From: a virus
Length of the DNA stretch: 27,648 nt
Virus record (IMG/VR): IMGVR_UViG_3300013126_000193
Location: 1 to 27,648 of that record
Direction: 5' to 3' (one strand)
Shown: in pieces, positions 7,625 through 15,349 of the stretch
Numbering within the stretch: position 1 is the stretch's first letter
Layout of the letters: every line of letters begins with the position of its first letter
Position numbers and translations under genes: made by a program
Notes under the pieces: model-generated
Told to the model about the DNA's origin: nothing
The model's input: only the letters and a program-made list of their open reading frames with translations
The model's database searches: none

Positions 7625-8761
7625 ATGAAAACTGTCGCCATCGTAGGAAGTCACCCAGCAACCCGCAATAATGCGCCCTGGGACAATCAATCAATAGATA
7701 TCTGGGTATTCAACGAGGCTGCGAACGAAGCCTGGGTAAAGCGCTGGGACGCTTGTTTCCAGATGCACAAACCTGTTATCTACTCTAACCCGAATAATCG
7801 GACTGACCCCCATCATTGGGATTGGTTACAGCGTGACCACGGCAAGGCAATTTACATGCAGGCCGCAGATCCGCTTGTGCCAGGCTCAAAGACTTATCCC
7901 CTCGACCTGATTTCTCGCCGTTTCCTGAACAAGTTCACCCGTGGAGACGAGAAGCGCAAATTACAGTACTTCACTAACTCCATCTCATACGCCATCGCCC
8001 TGGCCATCTTTCTCGGATATGAGCGCATTCTGCTCTATGGGGCAGAGATGCAATCAAATACAGAATATTCTTACCAGCGTGATAACGTGGCGTTTTGGGT
8101 GGGCGTTGCGGCAGGCTACGGCGTGAGTGTCGAGATACACTCAGCATTCAACTTATTCGATCAGCCGATGTATGGCTATAATGGCGACCTGACCTACACC
8201 GCAAAGATGTTTGCGGACATGGCAGACCAGTATCGGGAAAAACTGACTGAGGCGCAGGCGAACCTGACCAAAGCGAACGAAGCACTAAACGGCATTGATG
8301 CCACAAATACGGAATTGATGCAGACCTTGATGAAGGCGGCATTCGATGCCAATGCCGAACTTGGGCAGATTGAGGGCGCTATCACTCAACTTGATGCTTA
8401 CGTGAAAAAGTGCGAGGACATGGCGAACCGAGGCGGCGAAGCGCTCATCAGCCGGCAGGAATTTGAGTATAACGCCGCTGTCGGTAATAATGCCTTCAGC
8501 GAGCATAAAAGCAATATTGACCGGATAGATGGGCAGTTGTCTTACCTTTACGGCGTCTTTATCACGACAAAAGACCAGAGGGCCATGATGAACTTTGCGC
8601 AGTTGTCCGCAAGCGAGCATAAGCTGGCGCAGGCGATGGGGCGCTCATATGGTCAGGCGGTGGTCAATACCGAATTGATGATTGACGCAGACAAGCGGCT
8701 GAGAGCAGCAGGCGGCGCAAAGTCGTTCGAGGCTCAAAAAGCACAAATGGCGGTAGCATGA
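7625..8761 (+). CDS. Rossmann-like protein (GT42/DUF115-like look) with helical C-terminus
   Basis: A 378-residue protein. The first 190 or so residues begin with the nucleotide-binding-like strand MKTVAIVGSHPATR and later carry SISYAIALAIFLGYERILLYG followed by EYSYQRDNVAFWVG. This order resembles GT42 sialyltransferases and DUF115-type proteins (N-terminal IxGxxPS strand, then an A-x-A-x-x-L-G-Y helix leading into a glycine strand). The similarity was judged by eye. The last 180 residues are helical and charged (YREKLTEAQANLTKANEAL), likely coiled coil. ATG 7625 is chosen because the conserved strand begins there; the in-frame ATG 7565 sits against a strong hairpin. It lies between capsid and connector genes, so virion or host-glycan modification is possible but unproven. 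Confidence 0.6.
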   Translation: MKTVAIVGSHPATRNNAPWDNQSIDIWVFNEAANEAWVKRWDACFQMHKPVIYSNPNNRTDPHHWDWLQRDHGKAIYMQAADPLVPGSKTYPLDLISRRFLNKFTRGDEKRKLQYFTNSISYAIALAIFLGYERILLYGAEMQSNTEYSYQRDNVAFWVGVAAGYGVSVEIHSAFNLFDQPMYGYNGDLTYTAKMFADMADQYREKLTEAQANLTKANEALNGIDATNTELMQTLMKAAFDANAELGQIEGAITQLDAYVKKCEDMANRGGEALISRQEFEYNAAVGNNAFSEHKSNIDRIDGQLSYLYGVFITTKDQRAMMNFAQLSASEHKLAQAMGRSYGQAVVNTELMIDADKRLRAAGGAKSFEAQKAQMAVA

Positions 8762-9576
8762 CAGTACAAAACGGATATATAACCCTGGCTGAATTCAAGG
8801 CCAGTTTAGACATTAGCGACACCGACACCACAGACGACAGCGCTCTGGAGCTGACCATCGAGCGAGCCAGCAGGTCGATTGACGGCTACTGCGGGCGAGC
8901 ATTCTATCCTGAGCGCAGGGTAAATTATTTCGATGTGCCACAGGGGCGATGTTTGGACATGGGATTATATGACTGCCTTGAGGTTGTCACCCTGACCAAT
9001 GGCAGCACCGGCACACTCGCTGCAAGCAATTATCAAACTTACCCTTATAATCAAACGCCATTTTACGAGATCCACCTCAAGCCGACAAGCGGGATCATCT
9101 GGGAAAGCGACACAGACAGCAACCCCTATGGGTCAATCTCGATTGACGGCGTCTGGGGTTATCGGCAGAACTACGCCCGCGATGGGTGGACATCTGTCAC
9201 CACATTGGGCGCAGCGCTTGCCAGCGACAGCAGCACCGCAGTTCTGACGGCTGAAAATTCGTTCGTCCCTGGCGACCTGATGAAGATTGACACGGAGATG
9301 ATGTTAGTCACCGCAAGCGACACTTCAGGCGCCACGATTACCAGGGCTTATAACGGAACGACAGCGGCAGGGCATCTCATCAATGCGCCCGTGTACCGAT
9401 TTACCCATGAGCAGGTGGTAAAGCAAGCGGCATTATTGCAGGCACAACGCTACTGGAAGCGCAAAGATGCCCCCTTCGGCGTGGCAGGTGTAAGCCAACT
9501 TGGGCAGGCGGTCGCCATCAGTGCAATTGATCCTGATATCACGTTCCTGCTTGATCCCGCTCGGAGGCTATTCTGA
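8758..9576 (+). CDS. Head-tail connector (gp6-like) with an inserted beta domain
   Basis: A 272-residue protein whose N-terminal part (ITLAEFKASLDIS then ALELTIERASRSIDGYCGRAF) fits the helical start of gp6/gp15-like head-tail connectors. These form the ring below the portal. The C-terminal helix (EQVVKQAALLQAQRYWKRKDAPFG-like, about residues 218-241) also fits this family. Residues 148-214 form an inserted beta-rich module (KIDTEMMLVTAS, then TRAYNGTTAAGH) seen in various phage structural proteins. Start ATG 8758 overlaps the previous stop (ATGA). The stop at 9574-9576 overlaps the next start (TGATG). Confidence 0.78.
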   Translation: MTVQNGYITLAEFKASLDISDTDTTDDSALELTIERASRSIDGYCGRAFYPERRVNYFDVPQGRCLDMGLYDCLEVVTLTNGSTGTLAASNYQTYPYNQTPFYEIHLKPTSGIIWESDTDSNPYGSISIDGVWGYRQNYARDGWTSVTTLGAALASDSSTAVLTAENSFVPGDLMKIDTEMMLVTASDTSGATITRAYNGTTAAGHLINAPVYRFTHEQVVKQAALLQAQRYWKRKDAPFGVAGVSQLGQAVAISAIDPDITFLLDPARRLF

Positions 9577-9995
9577 TGGCCGATCTCAGCGCAGTTATCG
9601 CACAGGTCGCCACAACTCTGGCGGGAGTGTCGGGCATTCGCAAGGCTCCGGTCAACCCAGAAGAGCAGATGAACGTATTTCCCTTTGCGGTGGTTTATCC
9701 GCTGGAAGGCGTAAGCACTTTCGGCACGCCTGGCGAACGGCTTGCGCTGGATAGCATCGTTATCGAGGTACACGTGGCGCGCAAAGACCTGCCCAGGGAT
9801 GTGGCGACCTCGCTCCCATTTGCGGACAGCGTTCCAGCGGCATTGATGTCTGACATGACAGCGACACAATGGGCCGGCACGATTGACACGTACGAGGCTA
9901 TCAATTGGACATTTACCGCTCTTGGATGGGGCGGAATTGAGACACTAGGCTTTAGGTTCACGATCAGCGGCATAAAGCGCCGCATATTGTATTAG
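9576..9995 (+). CDS. Probable tail terminator / tail completion protein
   Basis: A 139-residue protein located directly before the major tail protein, where phages usually encode the tail terminator that caps the tube and joins it to the head. Composition fits: an N-terminal helix (DLSAVIAQVATTLAGVSGI), then strands FPFAVVYPLEG and IVIEVHVARKD, a helix containing SLPFADSVPAALMSD, and a C-terminal strand FRFTISGIKRRI. No enzymatic residues are seen. The start overlaps the connector stop (TGATG). The alternative is a head-closure protein, since only one gene separates the connector from the tail tube here. Confidence 0.65.
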   Translation: MADLSAVIAQVATTLAGVSGIRKAPVNPEEQMNVFPFAVVYPLEGVSTFGTPGERLALDSIVIEVHVARKDLPRDVATSLPFADSVPAALMSDMTATQWAGTIDTYEAINWTFTALGWGGIETLGFRFTISGIKRRILY

Positions 9996-10003
9996 GAGGC
10001 TTT

Positions 10004-11011
10004 ATGACAACTGGTATTCGAGCATTACAGAAAATCGGTCTCGGGATTGAGAGTACATCAACCCCGGGCACATTGGTGGTATCGTCAACCCGCTGGCGTG
10101 GAATGGGCATGCTGCAGGACACAATGGCGACAGTCTTTCCCGAAGAGGCAGCGGGCAACTTGGGCGGGTCTAACTTGCAGTACATCTCCCGCTATGGCGG
10201 CGAGGTTGAATTGACGCAGGATGCCACATTCGAACAGCTCCCCTACGTGCTGACTTGCGGAGTGACCGCTCTCACAACTGGCGTGCAGGATGGGGCAGGG
10301 TCGGGCTATGTGTACGCTTACCCATTCGCGACCACAGCGACTACCGATGTCAACACCCTGACGATTGTCGGCGGGGATAACATCGCCCGCGAGAGTTTGG
10401 GTTATTCTTTCGTCCCCACTTTCAGCCTGACGGGCACGGGCGGCGAGGCTCTCCAGTTGTCTGCGACTTTCCGCGGCCAGCAGGTCGCACCGTATGTCAC
10501 AGCTGACACAAGCACCGTACCGGCTGTTGAACAAATCATCTTCAGCAAGGGCAAGTTGTACATCGACACTGACACCGGCACGATCGGCAGCACGCTTGTA
10601 TCGCAGACCCTGCTGGGCATGACGCTGAATGTCAATACCGGCTGGCAGGAAGTCCACAGCGCTGACGGTGTTCAGACCTTTTCGTTTATCAAGCAGGCGG
10701 CGCCAGAGATTACGCTCAATGTCACATTTGAACACAACGCCACAGCGGTCGCAGAGAAGGCAGCCTGGCGAGCGGGCACGCCCCGGCTCATCAAACTGCT
10801 GTTTGAAGGCTCAGCACTCACCACAGGGGCGACCTACACTAAAAAGACGCTTGATATCCGGCTGGCTGGAAAGTGGGAATCCTTCGCACAGATTGACGAG
10901 CAGAACGGGAACGACATCGTAACCGGTGTATTCCGCTGCCGCTATTCGAGCGTTGCCGCTCTGTTTGCGAGCCTGACCTGCGTCTTAGATGCGGTTACGG
11001 CGCTGCCATGA
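10004..11011 (+). CDS. Major tail (tube) protein
   Basis: A 335-residue, Thr/Gly/Ala-rich, beta-strand protein behind an AGGAGG-type Shine-Dalgarno (around 9995-10000), followed by the tail assembly chaperone gene with an ATGA overlap. Size, composition and position before the chaperone/tape-measure pair match major tail proteins, which polymerise around the tape measure to form the tube. Segments such as VLTCGVTALTTGVQDGAG and SFVPTFSLTGTGGE recall the tube proteins of siphoviruses with Ig-like or HK97 gp6-like folds. No membrane or catalytic motifs are seen. Confidence 0.8.
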   Translation: MTTGIRALQKIGLGIESTSTPGTLVVSSTRWRGMGMLQDTMATVFPEEAAGNLGGSNLQYISRYGGEVELTQDATFEQLPYVLTCGVTALTTGVQDGAGSGYVYAYPFATTATTDVNTLTIVGGDNIARESLGYSFVPTFSLTGTGGEALQLSATFRGQQVAPYVTADTSTVPAVEQIIFSKGKLYIDTDTGTIGSTLVSQTLLGMTLNVNTGWQEVHSADGVQTFSFIKQAAPEITLNVTFEHNATAVAEKAAWRAGTPRLIKLLFEGSALTTGATYTKKTLDIRLAGKWESFAQIDEQNGNDIVTGVFRCRYSSVAALFASLTCVLDAVTALP

Positions 11012-11268
11012 AACTGATATTTTCAGAAGACCGGCTCACCCTCGGCGACCTATTGCAAATCGAGGACGGGCGCACAAATCGACAGGTCGCTCAGTTCCTG
11101 GCCAAGTTCGTTGTGGACGAGGCTGGCGTTTATGTCGAGAAGGCCGAAGCCTGGAAGTTTGTCTGCGGCATGACAATCCCCGAAAGTCGTGAGGCGATGG
11201 GAAAATTCTGGGAGTTTATTCGGAGTTTGCGGGAGGGTGCAGTAAACCCCACGAACGCCGCCAGCTAA
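11008..11268 (+). CDS. Tail assembly chaperone gpG-like protein
   Basis: An 86-residue protein starting at ATG 11008 (ATGA overlap with the tail tube gene) and ending at TAA 11266-11268. Position between tail tube and tape measure, small size, and the slippery heptamer near its 3' end identify it as the short tail chaperone. Such proteins (lambda gpG) coat the tape measure during tail assembly and are absent from the virion. The central segment (FLAKFVVDEAGVYVEKAEAW) is helical. A longer frameshifted product is described separately. Confidence 0.78.
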   Translation: MKLIFSEDRLTLGDLLQIEDGRTNRQVAQFLAKFVVDEAGVYVEKAEAWKFVCGMTIPESREAMGKFWEFIRSLREGAVNPTNAAS

Positions 11269-11453
11269 TTAGCGCCATTTACCACGGCGGGGCGGGGCCG
11301 TGGTGGATGGGCCTACTACTGGCGGCTGGAGAATGGGGCATAACGCCCTGGGACTTAGCAGGCGGCTCACGAATACAATGGTATCAGCGCTGGGTTGAGT
11401 ATAAGAACCATCTGAACAAGTTTAGGATGCAAAAACAGAATGGCAACAAATGA
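11008..11453 (+). CDS. Tail assembly chaperone gpGT-like -1 frameshift product (joined at 11244-11250)
   Basis: The -1 frame stays open from upstream of the slippery site to TGA 11451-11453. After slipping at A-AAC-CCC the ribosome would read 67 extra residues (H-E-R-R-Q-L-I-S-A-I-Y and on), giving a protein of about 148 residues. The extension contains GPWWMGLLLAAGEWGITPWD and ends in a helix with RIQWYQRWVEYKNHLNKF. Trp-rich, hydrophobic T-domains like this are usual in lambda gpGT-type proteins, which bridge tape measure and tail tube. The T region has no start of its own and ends inside the tape-measure gene (ATG 11440). Coordinates cover both reading frames. Confidence 0.78.
11244..11250 (+). 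other. Programmed -1 frameshift site AAACCCC
   Basis: In the gpG frame the heptamer reads A AAC CCC, fitting X-XXY-YYZ with A and C. Both tRNAs can re-pair after a -1 slip (AAA, CCC). It lies 16 nt before the gpG stop and opens exactly the frame coding for the T domain. A hairpin downstream (11281-11304) might contribute, though it is farther away than usual. Confidence 0.75.
11281..11304 (+). other. GC-rich hairpin downstream of the frameshift site
   Basis: ACCACGGC (11281-11288) pairs perfectly with GCCGTGGT (11297-11304) around a GGGGCGGG loop. It begins 30 nt after the slippery heptamer. Stimulatory structures usually start 5-9 nt downstream, so a direct role in frameshifting is only possible, perhaps through a larger fold. 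Confidence 0.5.
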
Positions 11454-12948
11454 AGTCAAGATCAAAATTACAGCGCAGGATCAAGCTAGCGGGCCGATCA
11501 GCAAGCTAACCAACACGCTTGATAAAGTCTCGCAATCTGTTTTAGGTATCAACCTGACCGACCTCGTCAACCCTGCCACTCTAGCGGCTGGCGCTATCGG
11601 GCTATTGGTTGACCAGACGAAGAAAGCCATCTCCGAAACGCTGGACTATAACAAAGCAGTTCGGGAGTTGTCCGACAATCTGGGGATAACGACAGTCGAG
11701 ACTTCCATGCTCATCCAGACAGCAGACGATTTTACCGTCTCGCAAAATGACCTGACTTCTGCCCTGCAAATGGCGCTCAAAAACGGCTTTGCGCCCAGCA
11801 TCGAGACTATCGCACAGATGGCAGATGAATACCTCACAATCGCTGACCCCACAGAACGAGCGGCGAAGCTGACTGAGGTATTCGGGCGCAACTGGTCAAA
11901 ACTTGTGCCCATGCTCAAAGAGGGCGGAGACGCTATTCGAGCAGCCGCTGCCGCTCAGGATGAAGCCTTACTGGTGACTGAGGAGGCAGCGCAGGCTACC
12001 AGAGATTACGAAATCGCTATGGATAAGTGGGGCGACAGCGTCACGGTGCTAAAGAACAAAGTCGGTAACGCCCTGATACCTGCGCTGACATCGGTTGTCG
12101 ATTGGGCGACCCAGGGTAAGAGCGCGATGGTGCAACTCAGCGAGGCTTATAAGTCCAACCTGATACCTATGGGTGAGATGCAGGATATCTCAAGTGCGCT
12201 GGCGGCGGGATCAATGACTGAGGCCGAAGCGATAGCGGCGCTCAATGCGGCTATTGCCAACTATGACACAAAACTGAGAGAGACCGACAAGATCGAAGAG
12301 ATCCGCTTAGGGCGATTGGTTGAAACCAAAACGGCCACAGATGATGTCGCTACCGCCACAGTTGGGGCGACTGATATCATGAATGACTATACAAGTCAGT
12401 TGCTCTTCAACCTGGCAGCTTCAAAACTTGACGCTGAAGGAGCGATGGCGCTGGCGTATTCGATGGGTCTGGTAGACGATAACACGGTAGCGGCTTACGA
12501 TAGCGTGGCAAGGCTGACAGAGATTTACGACACCAACAATGACGGCATCGTATCAGGAACAGAGAACGTTGATGCTTATGTCGCATCGTTGGCAGCGCTC
12601 GACAGGCGCATTCGTGACCTGCCAGACAAAACCAGCATTGATATTTATGTCAACACTTACGGCAGCGTTCCGAGTATTCCGACAGTTGGCGGAGGCGGTA
12701 CAGCAGGGCCGGGAACGGGATCAGGTAAAGCGGTCGCCGATGCAATAGGCGGGCCAATGTACCCTGGCGAAACTCACATCGTAGGCGAAATGGGCTATCC
12801 CGAAACCGTTGTAGTCGGTGCAGGCGGAGGTTATGTTTACCCGACATCGCCGACCACTAACAATAATTACAATCTGACAATCAACAGCGCTGCACGATCA
12901 GAGCAGGTGTCGGCATCGTTTGCGCTTATGCGCGCTATGGCGAGGTGA
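11440..12948 (+). CDS. Tape measure protein (short), with an EF-hand-like loop
   Basis: A 502-residue protein immediately after the tail chaperones. It is helical and Ala-rich, with a Gly-rich hydrophobic C-terminal part (GGGGTAGPGTGSG, GAGGGYVYPTSPTTNNNYN). Its first residues, MATNEVKIKITAQDQASGPI, are a frequent start for tape-measure proteins. Tape measures set tail length; at roughly 0.15 nm per residue this one would suit a tail near 75 nm, short for a siphovirus. Residues 364-375 (DTNNDGIVSGTE) match the canonical EF-hand calcium loop. I see no peptidase or lysozyme domain. ATG 11440 overlaps the end of the gpT frame by 14 nt, implying coupled translation. Confidence 0.85.
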   Translation: MATNEVKIKITAQDQASGPISKLTNTLDKVSQSVLGINLTDLVNPATLAAGAIGLLVDQTKKAISETLDYNKAVRELSDNLGITTVETSMLIQTADDFTVSQNDLTSALQMALKNGFAPSIETIAQMADEYLTIADPTERAAKLTEVFGRNWSKLVPMLKEGGDAIRAAAAAQDEALLVTEEAAQATRDYEIAMDKWGDSVTVLKNKVGNALIPALTSVVDWATQGKSAMVQLSEAYKSNLIPMGEMQDISSALAAGSMTEAEAIAALNAAIANYDTKLRETDKIEEIRLGRLVETKTATDDVATATVGATDIMNDYTSQLLFNLAASKLDAEGAMALAYSMGLVDDNTVAAYDSVARLTEIYDTNNDGIVSGTENVDAYVASLAALDRRIRDLPDKTSIDIYVNTYGSVPSIPTVGGGGTAGPGTGSGKAVADAIGGPMYPGETHIVGEMGYPETVVVGAGGGYVYPTSPTTNNNYNLTINSAARSEQVSASFALMRAMAR

Positions 12949-12949
12949 T

Positions 12950-15349
12950 ATGACTACCGGATTATGGGATATTCTGATACCCAAAGAAACCACAAATTAC
13001 GTCAAAAATCCATCATTTGAAAACAGCACGGTGACAGGATGGACGGCGTCCTCAGTCGGTGCGGGATCGTATAGCGCAGCCGTTACCAGCAACTATGCAC
13101 TATTCGGCATTCAGTCGCTTGACATCTCCTGCACTGGCGTGATAACCGTCACGTTGTACCAGGATGTTACAGGGCTTACGATGGGTGATACCTATAATGG
13201 ATCCGTGTACGTGCTATCTGGGGCAGCCAACACAACGCTTACCCTCAGTGATGGCGGCGGGACATCCAACCCAACTACAGCGACCAACACAGGCAGCACA
13301 AGCTGGGAGCGACTGACGGCTTCAAAAGTTGCGCCTATCGGTGGCTCTATTCGAGTGACTATCACGGTTGTGAGTTCGGTTTTTGCGGCAGTAAATCTCG
13401 ATGGGGTCATGCTGGAGAATAGCGCGGTAGGCGAAACGACATACGGCATATCGACTTATTTTGACGGCGACACGCATAACTGTACCTGGAACGGCACACG
13501 TTACACCAGCGCAAGCCAGCGACCCGCTACGGCCTCGAATGGTGGTATCTGGGTTGACTTGCAAACATATTCGGCTTACGTGACAAGTGTCGTAGGGTTG
13601 GGTATCGGTGACAACGCCCTGACGATGGTGGAACACGCCATTAGGAACGGCGGAGAGGTGCGGCAGGTGAGAATACCCAGCCGTAACTTCACCCTGGGTT
13701 ATACGATCAGCTCTACCAGCCAATCGGCATTGCACACAGCCCGCCAGCGGCTTGAGAACCTTTTCAGGTCTAGCAGATTCGGCGGGATTGATCCGGTATA
13801 TTTTCGGTATCGTGGGGCAAGCAAGAATATCATTATTCCGGCCATCTACGAAGGTGGCATGAGTTATGTTCAGGTTGGCCAGGATGGATACGCCGAAAAC
13901 ATAGCCGCTCGGTTTGTACTTCAGGATGCGATGCTACTCAGGGAGACGCAGGGTATAAGCGTGCTGAACTATTCCAGCGGGATATTTACTTCGGCATTCA
14001 ACATCGCCCGTTTTGACGGCGAGGTCTGGAGTACGCCAGGCATCGGGTTTAATAACACCGTCTCGGCGCTGGCTGAGGCTTACGATGGCACGATTTACGC
14101 AGCGGGCGGGTTCACCGACACCGGAGGAGGCGAGGCTTTCAACAGGATAGCGCAGTTTGACGGCGACACCTGGAGCGCAGTCGATGGCGGAATGAATGGC
14201 TACGTTTACTCGCTCGACATCTCCTCAAATGGCGACCTTTACGCAGGCGGGAGTTTCACCACCGCCAGCGATACGGCGGTAACGGTCAATCGGGTCGCCA
14301 AGTACAGTTCGGGCGCATGGAGCGCTTTGGACGGCGGGGTTGATGCTCTGGTGTATGCGGTCAAAACAGACGACCAGGGCGGTTTATACGCTGGCGGTAT
14401 GTTCAGTTCGGCGGGCTCGACACCTGTCACAGTCGGCAGGTTGGCAAAGTACAGCGGCGACACCTGGAGCGCGGTACCGGCTGGTGACACGGGCGCAGAT
14501 GGGGCGGTGTATGCTCTGGAGTTTGACGCAAGCGGAAACCTTTATGCAGGCGGCGATTTTGCGACCATTGGCGGGATCAGTGCGGCAAAGGTCGCCAAGT
14601 TCAACGGCACGACATGGGCAGCGATGGGAAGCGGCTTCAATGCGGCAGTAACTAGTCTGCTTTACGCCGCAGATGGCTACCTCTACGCCGCAGGGCCATT
14701 TACGGATACAGGCGGCGGGGAGACGATAAACTCAGTCGCCCGCTGGAATGGGACAGCCTGGGAGAGTTTGGGCAGTGAAGCGCTATCTGACCCGCGGTCG
14801 CTGGCATATCGAAATGGCTTGCTTTACATCGGCGCAGGCGGGATTGTTTCGGGTATGCCATTAGTGCGCTTCAATGGGTCCAATTTTTTCACGGCTGATA
14901 TCAATATCCCCGGGGCAGGGCAGACGATAAACGCCATCCTGCCAACCCGCACAGGTAATAGGCTTTGGATTGCCGGAACGTTGAACGACACGACATCCAC
15001 CGTAGCCGCTCAGACAGTTGTCACCAACAGTGGCACAGGTGATGCACAGCCGAAATTGACGATCATCGGCAGCGGCACGACTACAGTTTATTGGCTGGAG
15101 AACCAGACTACGGGGCAGATAATTTATCTTGACCTCGCAGTTTTGAATGGTGAGCGGGTGACGCTGGATTTCAAGAGCGGCACGATTGAGAGCAGCTTGG
15201 GTAGGAATGTCTCTTCGGGAGTGCTAAACGGCAGTGAATTCGGAGCGTTTCAGGTGGTCAGCGGCAGCAACTATATTGCAGCGTTTGCTGCCACAACAGG
15301 CACACCGAAGCTGGTGTTATCCTGGGGCGAAACGGAGATCGGGTTATGA
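12950..15349 (+). CDS. Dit-like distal tail protein with N-terminal jelly-roll and inserted seven-repeat beta-propeller
   Basis: A 799-residue protein. Residues 16-165 look like a carbohydrate-binding jelly roll of the CBM4/9 type (NPSFENSTVTGWT start, LDGVMLE end). Residues 208-335 resemble the Dit N-terminal ring domain (TLGYTISSTSQSALHTARQR). Residues 350-684 are seven repeats of about 48 residues with the pattern V-A-K-[FYW]-x-G-x-x-W-S-A then G-x-L-Y-A-G-G-x-F. Residues 695-799 look like a Dit galectin-type sandwich (ENQTTGQIIYLDLA, GERVTLDFKSGTI). Dit forms the tail-tip hub; jelly-roll insertions in evolved Dit proteins bind host glycans. The propeller within the Dit fold suggests another receptor-binding part. 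ATG 12950 is preferred for its GAGGTG site at 12942-12947. Confidence 0.75.
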   Translation: MTTGLWDILIPKETTNYVKNPSFENSTVTGWTASSVGAGSYSAAVTSNYALFGIQSLDISCTGVITVTLYQDVTGLTMGDTYNGSVYVLSGAANTTLTLSDGGGTSNPTTATNTGSTSWERLTASKVAPIGGSIRVTITVVSSVFAAVNLDGVMLENSAVGETTYGISTYFDGDTHNCTWNGTRYTSASQRPATASNGGIWVDLQTYSAYVTSVVGLGIGDNALTMVEHAIRNGGEVRQVRIPSRNFTLGYTISSTSQSALHTARQRLENLFRSSRFGGIDPVYFRYRGASKNIIIPAIYEGGMSYVQVGQDGYAENIAARFVLQDAMLLRETQGISVLNYSSGIFTSAFNIARFDGEVWSTPGIGFNNTVSALAEAYDGTIYAAGGFTDTGGGEAFNRIAQFDGDTWSAVDGGMNGYVYSLDISSNGDLYAGGSFTTASDTAVTVNRVAKYSSGAWSALDGGVDALVYAVKTDDQGGLYAGGMFSSAGSTPVTVGRLAKYSGDTWSAVPAGDTGADGAVYALEFDASGNLYAGGDFATIGGISAAKVAKFNGTTWAAMGSGFNAAVTSLLYAADGYLYAAGPFTDTGGGETINSVARWNGTAWESLGSEALSDPRSLAYRNGLLYIGAGGIVSGMPLVRFNGSNFFTADINIPGAGQTINAILPTRTGNRLWIAGTLNDTTSTVAAQTVVTNSGTGDAQPKLTIIGSGTTTVYWLENQTTGQIIYLDLAVLNGERVTLDFKSGTIESSLGRNVSSGVLNGSEFGAFQVVSGSNYIAAFAATTGTPKLVLSWGETEIGL
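13997..15001 (+). repeat. Seven tandem propeller-blade repeats within the Dit-like gene
   Basis: Residues 350-684 of the encoded protein divide into units starting near residues 350, 397, 446, 495, 545, 593 and 637. Each has an aromatic-Asn/Asp-Gly-x-x-Trp/Phe core and a G-x-L-Y-x-x-G turn. Units 6 and 7 are the most diverged (LLYIGAGG, RLWIAGT). Seven units equal a full seven-bladed propeller. Confidence 0.75.

Noticed and set aside
10085-10735. Reverse-strand open frame of 216 codons
   Set aside because: It lies wholly within the major tail protein gene and has no motif or RBS.
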